Source: Myceligenerans salitolerans
Lineage (GTDB): Bacteria; Actinomycetota; Actinomycetes; Actinomycetales; Cellulomonadaceae
Direction: 5' to 3'
NCBI RefSeq assembly: GCF_017349295.1
Contig: NZ_JAFMPK010000044.1
Span: forward strand, 260,865 to 324,864
DNA: 64,000 nucleotides
Positions 27,523 through 35,772 of the stretch are shown here, one piece after another. The position numbers were made by a program, and so were the translations under genes. How positions within the stretch are numbered: the first letter of the stretch is position 1; the number at the start of each line of letters is the position of its first letter. The notes beneath the pieces were generated by a model. That model did no database searches. It worked only from the letters and a program-made list of their open reading frames with translations, and was not told where the DNA came from.

Positions 27523-27985
27523 GGAGCCTCCATGGTTCGGCGCCTCCGCCCGGTGACGGAGACACATGTCGGCCCGCGGTTACGGGCCGGTCACCACGGT
27601 CGCCGCTGATGCTTTGGGCAACAAGGACGAGGTGACGGCGACTCCAGGTCGAGGAAGGGTCAGTTCGAGGTCAACATCCGGTCGGACGCGGGTCAGGCGC
27701 CGCCGTCAAGGGTTGGACGTGAAATTCACCCGCTCCGAGCGGGTGAATTTGCTCCCTCCGCTCAGCGAATGGCGTAAAAGCGACACGACCGCATTACTCC
27801 GAGGCATACTGAAACACGGAATTAACGGTAGAGAACGATCCGAGGGGCCAGGAAACGACACAATGGCCCAAATCCCTGCCCCCGAACTCGACGGGGCCCC
27901 GGCCGGCGCAACGACGCGCCACGCCGTCAGGCCCGAGTGAACGACCGCACCACGAGACCATCGGCCGCATCCCAGAGAGGCCACC
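27523..27985. other. Divergent regulatory region, S8 protease B / winged-helix gene
   Basis: 463 bases between divergent starts. It contains a small hairpin (CTCCG / CGGAG, about 27546-27560) before the protease SD, a perfect 29-base palindrome (27722-27750), and a locally AT-richer stretch around 27777-27870 that probably holds promoters. No convincing gene is present. Confidence 0.6.
27722..27750. promoter_or_regulatory. Perfect 29-base palindrome, candidate operator
   Basis: AAATTCACCCGCTC-C-GAGCGGGTGAATTT is exact over both 14-base arms. It lies midway between the divergent S8 protease B and winged-helix regulator genes, about 200 bases from one and 236 from the other. A terminator is unlikely because no gene ends nearby. 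It may be the binding site of the adjacent regulator. Confidence 0.5.
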
Positions 27986-28723
27986 GTGACACGCATCGCA
28001 CCTCGCCCTGGCAGTGACGCCTACATCGTCTGCGTCGGCCTTCCCCCCGAGATCGTCGCTCAGGTGGTACACGCGCTCGGCGGTCGGCACGCCGTGCTCG
28101 TCGTGCCGGATGGTGACAGCGCAGTCAAGCTGCTGTCGCCCCACGCGACAGCCGACCACCACACATCGTCGACGGAACCCGAGACGGACCCGCCCGCGGC
28201 GTCGGACGGCGGCCGAGTGCTCGCCTTCCCGCAGCGCGGCCCGCGTCGAGGCCGAACGCCGCTGGAAAAGCTCTCGGCGTCGTTCTCGGCGGTGGGAGGG
28301 ACGGACGCGACCGGCGGGCCGGCACCTCTCGCAGGTGCGGCGCACACCGGCCAGATCCCTGTCGTCACGGGAGCCGTTCCCACACTGAGCGGGGCTTTCC
28401 CCGCCGTGCCCCCGGCGCGGACCGGGCCGATCACACACGGCCCGCTCCGGCTGGACCTCGCCGCCCGCGAGGTTCAGGTCCAGGGCCGGGAAGTGCATCT
28501 GTCGGCCCAGGAGTTCGATCTCCTGGCGACGCTCGCGTCCCAGCCGGGCCGGGTGTGGACGTTCGCCGAGCTGACGGCGCAGGTGTGGGGCACCCAGTAT
28601 CTCGGCGACGCCGACGCGGTGACCTCGGCGATCAAGCGACTTCGCCGGCGTCTCCCGCGTGTGCGCGGCCTGGAGGTCGCCTCGGTCCGCGGAGTGGGCT
28701 ACCGACTGCGCGTCCCGGAATAG
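27986..28723 (+). CDS. Winged-helix (OmpR/PhoB-type) DNA-binding protein without a receiver domain
   Basis: 245 residues, GTG 27986 with SD AGAGAGG. The C-terminal 95 residues are a standard OmpR-type winged helix: GPLRLDLAAREVQVQGREV, LSAQEFDLLATLASQPGRV, IKRLRRRLPRV and the wing VRGVGYRLRVPE. The N-terminal part has a small hydrophobic segment (AYIVCVGLPPEIVAQVVHAL) and then low-complexity Pro/Gly/Ala sequence; no receiver aspartate pocket is visible. It probably acts without phosphorylation. It is divergent from S8 protease B across a palindrome, so it could control the protease genes or itself. Confidence 0.8.
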   Translation: MTRIAPRPGSDAYIVCVGLPPEIVAQVVHALGGRHAVLVVPDGDSAVKLLSPHATADHHTSSTEPETDPPAASDGGRVLAFPQRGPRRGRTPLEKLSASFSAVGGTDATGGPAPLAGAAHTGQIPVVTGAVPTLSGAFPAVPPARTGPITHGPLRLDLAAREVQVQGREVHLSAQEFDLLATLASQPGRVWTFAELTAQVWGTQYLGDADAVTSAIKRLRRRLPRVRGLEVASVRGVGYRLRVPE

Positions 28724-28761
28724 GAACTCGCCGGTGAGGCATGAAGGTGGGCGCGGTGGCG

Positions 28762-30333
28762 TCACGCCCCCGTGATCATCCAGCGGTTTCCGCGTGCCCT
28801 CAGACCGGTGGTCAGGGCTCGCGCCGCCATGAACACCCCGGCGAACGCGGCCCACAACCAGGCCAGTCCGGCGGCGCCGTCGGGCGCCCACGCATGCACG
28901 GCCAGCGCGGCGGGCACGTACGCGACCAGTGTGGCCATCCCGACCCACGCCAGGTAACGTCCGTCGCCGGCACCGATGAGCACGCCGTCGAGCACGAACA
29001 CCCAACCTGCCATCGGCATCGTCACCCCGCAGACGGCCAGCCCGAGCGCGGCGGCCACGCGCACGTCGTCGTCGGAGGAGAACAACGGCGCGATCCACCA
29101 GCCCCCGGCCGCCATGGCGAGACCGATCGCCGCACCCGCGCCGACGCCCCAGCGCAGGCAGCGGCGCAGGACGGCGCGAACGCGCGAGACGTCACCGGCA
29201 CCCAGACCGTGCCCGACGAGCGCCTGCGAGGCGATGGCCAGCGCGTCGAGCGCGAACGCGGCCAGGCCCCACATGCTGCTGACCACCTGGTGCGCCGCGA
29301 GCGCCACCGCGCCGAGCCCGGTCGCCACGTAGACGGTGAGGAGAATCGCCGCACGCAGGCTGAGCGTGCGGACCACCAGGGGCGCCCCCGCACGGGCACC
29401 GGCGAGGATGCCGTGGGCGTGCGGGCGGAGGCTCGCGCCGTGCGCCCGGCCGCCACGCACCACGATGAGACCGAACACGGCCGCCATGCCGAACTGGGTG
29501 ATCACGGTCCCGAGTGCCGAACCCGCGATACCGAGGCCCGCGCCGTACACGAGCACGACGTTGAGAACCATGTTGGTGACGGCACCGGCCGACGCGACGA
29601 CCAGCGGGGTCCTGGTGTCCCTCAGACCGCGCAGGACGCCCGTGGCGGCGTTCACCATGAGCATCCCGACGAGGCCGGGTGCCGCCCAGGTGAGGTATGT
29701 GACGGCATGACGGGCGACGTCGTCGCGGCCGCCCAGGGCGAACACGGTCCAGTCGGCTGCCACGACCAGGGCTGCGGCGAGGACGGCGCCGAGCCCGATC
29801 GCGAGCCAGATGCCGTCGACGCCGGCCTGCAGGGCCTCACGTCCGCGGCCCGCGCCGGTGAGGCGCGCCACCTGGGCGGTGGTCGTGTAGGCGAGGAAGA
29901 CGCACAGACCGACGAGGGTGAGCAGCACGTTGGACGCGAGGCTGAGTCCGGCGAGCTGGGCGGTGCCCAGGTGCCCGACGATCGCGGAGTCGGCCAGGAC
30001 GAACAACGGCTCGGCGATCAGGGCTCCGAACGCCGGCAGGGCGAGGGCGAGGATCTCCCGGTCGAGCCGGCGGCGGCCGTGGTCACCGGCCGGTCCGTCC
30101 TCGTCGCGTTCCCCGCCGGCGCGGCGGGCTCGGTGGCCGGCCGCGACGTCGTCGGGGGCGTGACGGCGGGATGCGGGCGTACGACGACGGGCCCCGGATG
30201 CGGGCGTGCCTGTGGATAACGTTCCGTCGGATGGCCCATGGGGAGCCGTGGTGTCTGAACTCCCGGCGTCGGGAGTGTTGTCGCCAGGTGTCGGCGCGGC
30301 GTGACGAGACTCGCCCAACTTTTCTTCCTCCAC
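28762..30333 (-). CDS. MATE-family efflux transporter
   Basis: 523 residues if read from GTG 30333; the first 88 residues are low-complexity and hydrophilic. The true start could be internal, for example TTG 30318. The membrane part has twelve helices with the DinF/NorM-type start LALPAFGALIAEPLFVLADS and the second-repeat SLRAAILLTVYVATGLGAVAL. It exports cationic drugs or metabolites using an ion gradient. A MATE gene beside dnaB is, from memory, also seen in Streptomyces, so this looks like a core position rather than an acquired gene. Confidence 0.9.
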   Translation of the reverse strand: MEEEKLGESRHAAPTPGDNTPDAGSSDTTAPHGPSDGTLSTGTPASGARRRTPASRRHAPDDVAAGHRARRAGGERDEDGPAGDHGRRRLDREILALALPAFGALIAEPLFVLADSAIVGHLGTAQLAGLSLASNVLLTLVGLCVFLAYTTTAQVARLTGAGRGREALQAGVDGIWLAIGLGAVLAAALVVAADWTVFALGGRDDVARHAVTYLTWAAPGLVGMLMVNAATGVLRGLRDTRTPLVVASAGAVTNMVLNVVLVYGAGLGIAGSALGTVITQFGMAAVFGLIVVRGGRAHGASLRPHAHGILAGARAGAPLVVRTLSLRAAILLTVYVATGLGAVALAAHQVVSSMWGLAAFALDALAIASQALVGHGLGAGDVSRVRAVLRRCLRWGVGAGAAIGLAMAAGGWWIAPLFSSDDDVRVAAALGLAVCGVTMPMAGWVFVLDGVLIGAGDGRYLAWVGMATLVAYVPAALAVHAWAPDGAAGLAWLWAAFAGVFMAARALTTGLRARGNRWMITGA

Positions 30334-30378
30334 AGGCTGGGGGCGGTGTTTATGCAGGTCATCGGGGGTTAATCAGCG

Positions 30379-30477
30379 TTATGCACAGGCGTTGTCCACA
30401 GTTGTCCACAGGGTTGTCCACCGGTGTACACAGCCCGGGACCACTTTTCCACACCGATATCCACAGGCGTGTCCACA
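30379..30477. promoter_or_regulatory. Cluster of DnaA boxes upstream of dnaB
   Basis: Within 99 bases I count TTATGCACA (30379), TTGTCCACA (30392 and 30402), TTGTCCACC (30414), TTTTCCACA (30445), ATATCCACA (30457) and GTGTCCACA (30469), all on the plus strand. TTGTCCACA is the preferred DnaA box of high-GC actinobacteria. A perfect TTATCCACA lies in inverse orientation at 30211-30219. No dnaA or dnaN is in the window, so this is more likely a DnaA-regulated promoter or titration site for dnaB than oriC. Confidence 0.7.
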
Positions 30478-30615
30478 GGTCGCGTTGCGGCGGGTCGCTC
30501 GGCCGTGTCAGTGTCCCGGGGTACAACTGGAGCCAACGCCCCGGACGGGATGTTCAGCAGGCGGTCAGCTGAACCGTGACAGGCCGGACGCGGCGAGACG
30601 AGAGAGGAGGCCCGG

Positions 30616-32964
30616 ATGTCGATCGACGAGCTCGAGGCAGGCTATTCCGGGCCCGGACCGGGACTCGACCGCACTCCGCCGCAGGACGTCGCGGCGGAGA
30701 TGAGTGTGCTCGGCGGCATGCTGCTCTCGAAGGACGCCATCGCCGACGTCATCGAGCAGATTCGCGGCAACGACTTCTACCGCCCCGCGCACGAGCAGAT
30801 CTACGACGCGATCATCGACCTGTACGGACGTGGGGAACCGGCGGACGCCATCACCGTCGTCGCCGAGCTGAACCGTCGCGGTGAGCTGGCACGTGTCGGC
30901 GGCGCCCCCTACCTGCACGACCTCATGGCCAGCGTGCCCACCGCGGCCAACGCCGGCTACTACGCGAAGATCGTGCGCGAGCGTGCGATCCTTCGACGTC
31001 TCGTGGAGGCGGGTACGCGCATCGTGCAGATGGGTTACTCGACGGACGGCGGCGAGGTCGACGACGTCGTGAACAACGCCCAGGCCGAGGTCTACGCGGT
31101 GACGGAGCGCCGGGCGAGCGAGGACTACCTGCCCCTCTCCGAGATCATCGGCCCCACGTTCGACGAGATCGACGCCGCCCAGGGCCGGGGGGAGGGCATG
31201 GTCGGGGTGCCGACGGGCTACTCGGACTTCGACCGCCTGACGAACGGCCTGCACGCGGGCCAGATGATCGTCGTGGCAGCCCGGCCGGCGGTGGGAAAGG
31301 CGCTGGCGCTGGACACGCCGCTGCCGACACCGTCGGGCTGGACCACGATGGGCGAGGTGTCCGTGGGCGACGAGCTGATCGCGGCCGACGGGACGCCGAC
31401 GAAGGTCGTCGCGGCGACCGAGGTGATGACGGGCCGCCCCTGTTACGAGGTCGAGTTCGACGACGGCACGGTGATCGTCGCCGACGCCCAGCATCAGTGG
31501 GTGACGAGCACCCACGCACAGCGCCGCACGGTGAGGTCCGGTCAGACGCCCGGATCCGCCGTCCGCACCACCGAACAGATCGCCTCCACCGTCCGCTGTG
31601 ACACCGCCGACCGTCGCGCGAACCACTCGATCGCCACGGCGCGACCGATCACTCTTCCGGACGTCGATCTCCCCGTCCACCCCTACGCCCTCGGGGTCTG
31701 GCTGGGCGACGGGACCTCACGACGTGCCGAGTTCACCTCCGCCGACCCGGAGATCGCCGCGCGGATCGAGGGCTGCCAGGACGGCCACGACACCAACGGC
31801 ACCGCGGGCGGGCGGCTGCGCGCACTGGGAGTGCTCCAGGACGAGCACGTTCCCACCGTGTACCTACGAGCCGGCCAGTCCCAGCGGCGCGAACTGCTCG
31901 CGGGTCTCCTCGACTCCGGCGGGACGGTCGACCCGCAGGGCGACGTCCGGATCACCGTGACGAACCATCGGCTCGCGCTGGGTATACGTGAGTTGATCCT
32001 CTCCCTCGGCTACCGGACGAGCTGGTCCGAGCGGATCGCCGGAGACGGCGCCACCGCATCGTCCACGGCGTGCACGATCACTTTCACGGCACACGACGAC
32101 GTCTTCCGGCTGGAGCGGAAGCGGCTCCTGCACAAGGAGCGGCAGCGCCCCCCGACAGCCGAGCTCACCTCGCGGTTCATCGTCGACGTCCGGCCGGTCG
32201 AGTCCGTTCCCGTACGGTGCGTCGAGGTGGAGCACCCCACGCACCTGTACCTTTCGGGTCGCTCGATGGTGCCGACGCACAACTCGGTGCTCGGCATCAA
32301 CGTCGCCGGCCACGCGGCCATCCATCACAACCAGGCCGCCGTGATCTTCTCGCTCGAGATGAGCCGGAACGAGATCACCATGCGTCTGCTCGCGAGCGAG
32401 GCGCGGGTGCCGCTGACGCGCATGCGGTCGGGCAAGATGGACGACGGCGACTGGCAGAAGCTGGCCGCCACGATGGGCAAGATCTCGGACGCGCCGCTGT
32501 TCATCGACGACTCGCCGAACATGTCGCTCATGGAGATCCGGGCCAAGTGCCGGCGGCTCAAGCAGCGGCACGATCTCAAGCTCGTCGTGATCGACTACCT
32601 CCAGCTCATGACGTCGGGCAAGCGCGTCGAGTCGCGGCAGCAGGAGGTCTCCGAGTTCTCCCGAGCACTCAAGCTCCTCGCGAAGGAGCTCGAGGTCCCG
32701 GTCATCGCGATCTCCCAGCTGAACCGAGGCCCGGAGCAGCGCGGCGACAAGAAACCGCAGATGTCGGACCTGCGTGAATCCGGAAGCATCGAGCAGGACG
32801 CGGACGTGGTGATCCTGCTTCACCGCGAGGACGCCTACGAGAAGGAGTCTCCCCGGGCCGGCGAGGCGGACCTGATCGTCGCGAAACACCGAAACGGTCC
32901 CACGGACGTCATCACGGTGGCCTTCCAAGGGCACTACCAGCGCTTCGTCGACATGCAGGTGTGA
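30616..32964 (+). CDS. dnaB: Replicative DNA helicase DnaB containing an intein
   Basis: 782 residues in the precursor; removal of the 328-residue intein (229-556) leaves a normal 454-residue DnaB. The N-terminal primase-interacting domain begins DRTPPQDVAAEMSVLGGMLL. The RecA-like domain has Walker A split by the intein (ARPAVGK joined to SVLGINVAG), Walker B KLVVIDYLQLM, and ISQLNRGPE and DLRESGSIEQDADVV. ATG 30616 follows SD GAGAGGAGG. DnaB is the hexameric helicase of the replication fork. The promoter region is full of DnaA boxes, so its expression may follow DnaA activity. Confidence 0.97.
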   Translation: MSIDELEAGYSGPGPGLDRTPPQDVAAEMSVLGGMLLSKDAIADVIEQIRGNDFYRPAHEQIYDAIIDLYGRGEPADAITVVAELNRRGELARVGGAPYLHDLMASVPTAANAGYYAKIVRERAILRRLVEAGTRIVQMGYSTDGGEVDDVVNNAQAEVYAVTERRASEDYLPLSEIIGPTFDEIDAAQGRGEGMVGVPTGYSDFDRLTNGLHAGQMIVVAARPAVGKALALDTPLPTPSGWTTMGEVSVGDELIAADGTPTKVVAATEVMTGRPCYEVEFDDGTVIVADAQHQWVTSTHAQRRTVRSGQTPGSAVRTTEQIASTVRCDTADRRANHSIATARPITLPDVDLPVHPYALGVWLGDGTSRRAEFTSADPEIAARIEGCQDGHDTNGTAGGRLRALGVLQDEHVPTVYLRAGQSQRRELLAGLLDSGGTVDPQGDVRITVTNHRLALGIRELILSLGYRTSWSERIAGDGATASSTACTITFTAHDDVFRLERKRLLHKERQRPPTAELTSRFIVDVRPVESVPVRCVEVEHPTHLYLSGRSMVPTHNSVLGINVAGHAAIHHNQAAVIFSLEMSRNEITMRLLASEARVPLTRMRSGKMDDGDWQKLAATMGKISDAPLFIDDSPNMSLMEIRAKCRRLKQRHDLKLVVIDYLQLMTSGKRVESRQQEVSEFSRALKLLAKELEVPVIAISQLNRGPEQRGDKKPQMSDLRESGSIEQDADVVILLHREDAYEKESPRAGEADLIVAKHRNGPTDVITVAFQGHYQRFVDMQV
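31300..32283 (+). other. Class 3 intein with LAGLIDADG homing endonuclease, inside dnaB
   Basis: In-frame insertion after the Walker A Lys228. The first residue is Ala229 instead of Cys or Ser, and the last are THN (554-556) before Ser557 of the extein. The three marks of class 3 inteins are present: Trp295 in block B (AQHQWVTS), Cys535 in block F (VRCVEVEH) and Thr554 in block G. These inteins start splicing with the block F Cys. LAGLIDADG-like motifs (LGVWLGDG at 359-366, LLAGLLDSGG at 427-436) form a two-motif endonuclease, with acidic residues retained in both. GC content and codon use are like the host gene, suggesting long residence. Confidence 0.9.
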
Positions 32965-33106
32965 GGCGCCGGCCTCCACCGTCGCGAACCGATTAGTACT
33001 CGGTCCACGACTCGGATTTATCGATACATTGGCGCGATCCGTGGGCGTCGTCCGCGGATCCGTTCCCGGCGACGTCGCCGGGGACCGCGCTGAAGGGAGT
33101 GACACC

Positions 33107-34339
33107 ATGCGACACCTCACCACGTCCGGAGGGCGTCGGCTCGTGCCGGCGGCGCTCGCCGCCCTGCTCGCCCTCGGCGGCCTGACCGCACCGAGCTGGG
33201 CGGCACCCGAACAGGACGCCGCCGCGCTCGACGGGACCGCCGGCTGCGGCCGGTCCGCTGGGCTGTCCACCGGCAACCACACCATCATGAGCGGCGGCCG
33301 ATCCCGCACGTTCCGCCTGGACGTGCCCACGGGGTACGACCCGAACCACCCCTACCGCCTCGTCGTAGGACTGCACTGGTGGCACGGCACCTCGCAGGAC
33401 GTGGTCAACCAGAACTTCTACGGCCTCGAGCCGCTCGCCGAGGGCAGCACGGTGTTCGTCGCGCCTCAGGGCATCGACAACGCCTGGCCGAACACCAACG
33501 GCCAGGACGTCGCGTTCGTCGACGACGTGCTGCGAACCGTCGAAGACGCACTCTGCATCGACACGACCCAGCGGTTCGCGACGGGGTTCAGTTATGGCGG
33601 CGGGATGAGCAACGCCCTCGCATGCGCTCGCGCCGACGTGTTCCGGGCGGTCGCCGTCCTCAACGGCGCTCAGTTGTCCGGGTGCGCCGGAGGTACTCAG
33701 CCGATCGCCTACCTCGGTTCGCACGGTGTCGTCGACGACGTGCTGAACATCTCGCAGGGGCGCGCCCTGAGGGACCGCTTCCTGCAGACCAACGGGTGCC
33801 AGGCGCAGCAGGCGCCCGAACCCGCACCTGGCAGCGGTACCCACGTCAAGACCACCTACACCTGCCGTGACGGCTTCCCGGTCGTGTGGATCGCCTCCGA
33901 CAGCGGACATCAGTGGGACGCACGAGACGGCGGACAGCAGCAGTCGTGGGTGCCCGGGGAGATCTGGCGGTTCTTCACGTCCCTGACGTCGACGACACCG
34001 TCCCCCTCCCCGACACCGACGTCCGACCCGACCACGACCCCGCCCCCGGCCGGCGACTGCACGGCGACATATCGCACGGTGAACTCCTGGCCCGGGGGAT
34101 ACCAGGGCGAAGTGACCGTCGAGACCGGATCGCCGTCGACCTCGTGGAGCGTCAGCTGGCCGTTGTCCGGCGGAACCGTGGACCAGGTGTGGAACGGCTC
34201 GATGACCTCGCAGGGCGACATCGTCACCGTGCGGAACGCGGACTGGAACGGCACGCTCCCGGCCGGGGGCGGCACGACCTTCGGCCTGCTCGGCAGCGGC
34301 ACGCCACCGGCGTCGCCGCTGACGTGCACGAGTTCGTGA
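33107..34339 (+). CDS. Secreted feruloyl/polyester-type esterase with CBM2 cellulose-binding module
   Basis: 410 residues from ATG 33107 with SD GAAGGGAG; the longer reading to 33029 is unlikely. A signal peptide ends near SWAAPE. The catalytic domain (about 45-300) resembles CE1/PHB-depolymerase-like esterases: RLVVGLHWWHG (oxyanion region), nucleophile in GFSYGGGMS and His in SDSGHQWD. A Ser/Thr/Pro linker leads to a C-terminal CBM2 (CTATYRTVNSWPGGYQ, WSVSWPL, VRNADWNGTLPAGGG). It should release ferulate or other esters from plant cell walls. This is the clearest ecological sign of a plant-biomass lifestyle. Confidence 0.88.
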   Translation: MRHLTTSGGRRLVPAALAALLALGGLTAPSWAAPEQDAAALDGTAGCGRSAGLSTGNHTIMSGGRSRTFRLDVPTGYDPNHPYRLVVGLHWWHGTSQDVVNQNFYGLEPLAEGSTVFVAPQGIDNAWPNTNGQDVAFVDDVLRTVEDALCIDTTQRFATGFSYGGGMSNALACARADVFRAVAVLNGAQLSGCAGGTQPIAYLGSHGVVDDVLNISQGRALRDRFLQTNGCQAQQAPEPAPGSGTHVKTTYTCRDGFPVVWIASDSGHQWDARDGGQQQSWVPGEIWRFFTSLTSTTPSPSPTPTSDPTTTPPPAGDCTATYRTVNSWPGGYQGEVTVETGSPSTSWSVSWPLSGGTVDQVWNGSMTSQGDIVTVRNADWNGTLPAGGGTTFGLLGSGTPPASPLTCTSS

Positions 34340-34365
34340 GGTGCTGTCCGTGACGACGCGAGCGC

Positions 34366-35772
34366 TTATCCGTCGGCTTCGGAAACGAGCAGATCGGCCG
34401 TGACCAGGACGTAGCCCTCCTCGCGGAGGTCGTCGACGATCTCGGGGACGGCGTCCACGGTGGACGGATGGATGTCGTGCATCAGGATGTTGCTGCCTGC
34501 TTCCACCTGCGCTCGCACGCGACGGCGTGTCTCCTGCGCGTCCCGGGTACGCCAGTCCTCCGTGTCGAGGCTCCACAGGACGACGTCGAGGCCGGTGCGG
34601 GTCGCCAGCGACCGCACCCGGCCGTCGACGTCGCCGTAGGGCGGGCGCAGGAGGAACGGGGTGGACCCGGTCGCCTCGAAGATCGCGTCCTGGGTGCTCC
34701 TGAGCTGTTCGCGCACTGCCGCGTCGTCGAGACTCGTGAGCTGCGGGTGGCTCCAGGAGTGGTTCGCCACGAGGTGCCCGCCGTCGGCGACGGCGCGCAC
34801 GATCTCGGGCCGCTCCGCGGCGTTGTCGCCCACCATGAAGAAGGTGGCGGGCGCATCCTTCCGCGCGAGGATCCGGAGCAGTCGCCGGGTGTCCGCGACA
34901 GGGCCGTCGTCGAAGGTCAGCGCGACGCACCTGGCCACGCGACAGTCGACGCCGTCGGCGCGGGCGGCGGCACGACGCTCTTCGTGGATCCGTGCCAGCC
35001 GGGCGGACCACAGCGAGTGCGTCGTCCCGAGCACACGGTCCCGGAGCGGGACGGCCGCACCGGGGTCCACGGCCTCGGGCCCGGCATCGAGGATCTCCTC
35101 CGCATCGGTGACGGCGTCGCCGAGCCTCTCGAGTGCACCCTCGCCGACCTGGGGACGCAGGTCGGCGAGGGCGTCCCGTCCTTCGGTGGTGGCGCTCCGC
35201 AGCTCGTCGAAGGCCCACTGGCGGTGGGCGTCGGCGACGGCGACCGTCGCCTCGGCCACGCCGGCGGCCGCGTCGTCGAGCTCGGCGGGTGCCGGGTTCG
35301 ATCCGTCGACCACGTCCACCCGCACCTCCGGGAGCGTCTCGGGAAAGAAGGGGTTGGGTCGGACGACCTCCTCCACGACGCGCGTGGCGGACGGGTACAC
35401 CACGTCCGCGGCGCGCAGCTGCCTGGCGTGGTCGAGAGCGTCGGCGAGCGGCTCCCGGACAGCAGGGTCGGCCACCTGCCCCTCGCTGTCGGCGTAGGTG
35501 CGACGACCGTCCTCGAGCGTGTCCTCCAGCGCGTCGAGGCTCTTCTCGTAGGCGCCCTCGGCCCGGGCCCTCGAGCCCTCTGCCTCGTCGGTGACGCGGG
35601 CGACCTCCGCGTCGTAGTCGGCCACCGCCTCCTCCCAGGCCCGGTGCTCGAGGATCCCGCCGACGACGGCGGTGGCCGCGACGAGAAGGACCACCGCTCC
35701 GCCGACGTACCACCACCGTGCGCGCCGGTGGTGCGCCGGTGGCGGCTGGGCGGCCGGTGACGCCGTGCTCAT
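34366..35772 (-). CDS. Membrane-anchored polysaccharide (NodB-type) deacetylase
   Basis: 468 residues from ATG 35772, whose ATGA overlaps the stop of the upstream acyltransferase gene. One N-terminal transmembrane helix (YVGGAVVLLVAATAVVGGIL) precedes a long helical, coiled-coil-like region (about 40-270). The deacetylase domain follows: LTFDDGP (metal and catalytic Asp), HSWSHPQL, RPPYGDVD, SLDTEDW and LMHDIH, all intact. It removes N- or O-acetyl groups from peptidoglycan or another envelope polysaccharide, outside the membrane. Translational coupling to an acetyltransferase is striking. Confidence 0.9.
   Translation of the reverse strand: MSTASPAAQPPPAHHRRARWWYVGGAVVLLVAATAVVGGILEHRAWEEAVADYDAEVARVTDEAEGSRARAEGAYEKSLDALEDTLEDGRRTYADSEGQVADPAVREPLADALDHARQLRAADVVYPSATRVVEEVVRPNPFFPETLPEVRVDVVDGSNPAPAELDDAAAGVAEATVAVADAHRQWAFDELRSATTEGRDALADLRPQVGEGALERLGDAVTDAEEILDAGPEAVDPGAAVPLRDRVLGTTHSLWSARLARIHEERRAAARADGVDCRVARCVALTFDDGPVADTRRLLRILARKDAPATFFMVGDNAAERPEIVRAVADGGHLVANHSWSHPQLTSLDDAAVREQLRSTQDAIFEATGSTPFLLRPPYGDVDGRVRSLATRTGLDVVLWSLDTEDWRTRDAQETRRRVRAQVEAGSNILMHDIHPSTVDAVPEIVDDLREEGYVLVTADLLVSEADG

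Noticed and set aside
30379..30477. The chromosomal replication origin oriC
   Set aside because: DnaA boxes are dense, but the dnaA, dnaN, recF and gyr genes that flank actinobacterial oriC are absent; dnaB is the neighbouring gene. Reported as a DnaA-box cluster instead.
31300..32283. Frameshifted or pseudogenised dnaB
   Set aside because: The extra 984 bases are in frame and have the intein splice blocks; both dnaB halves are intact.
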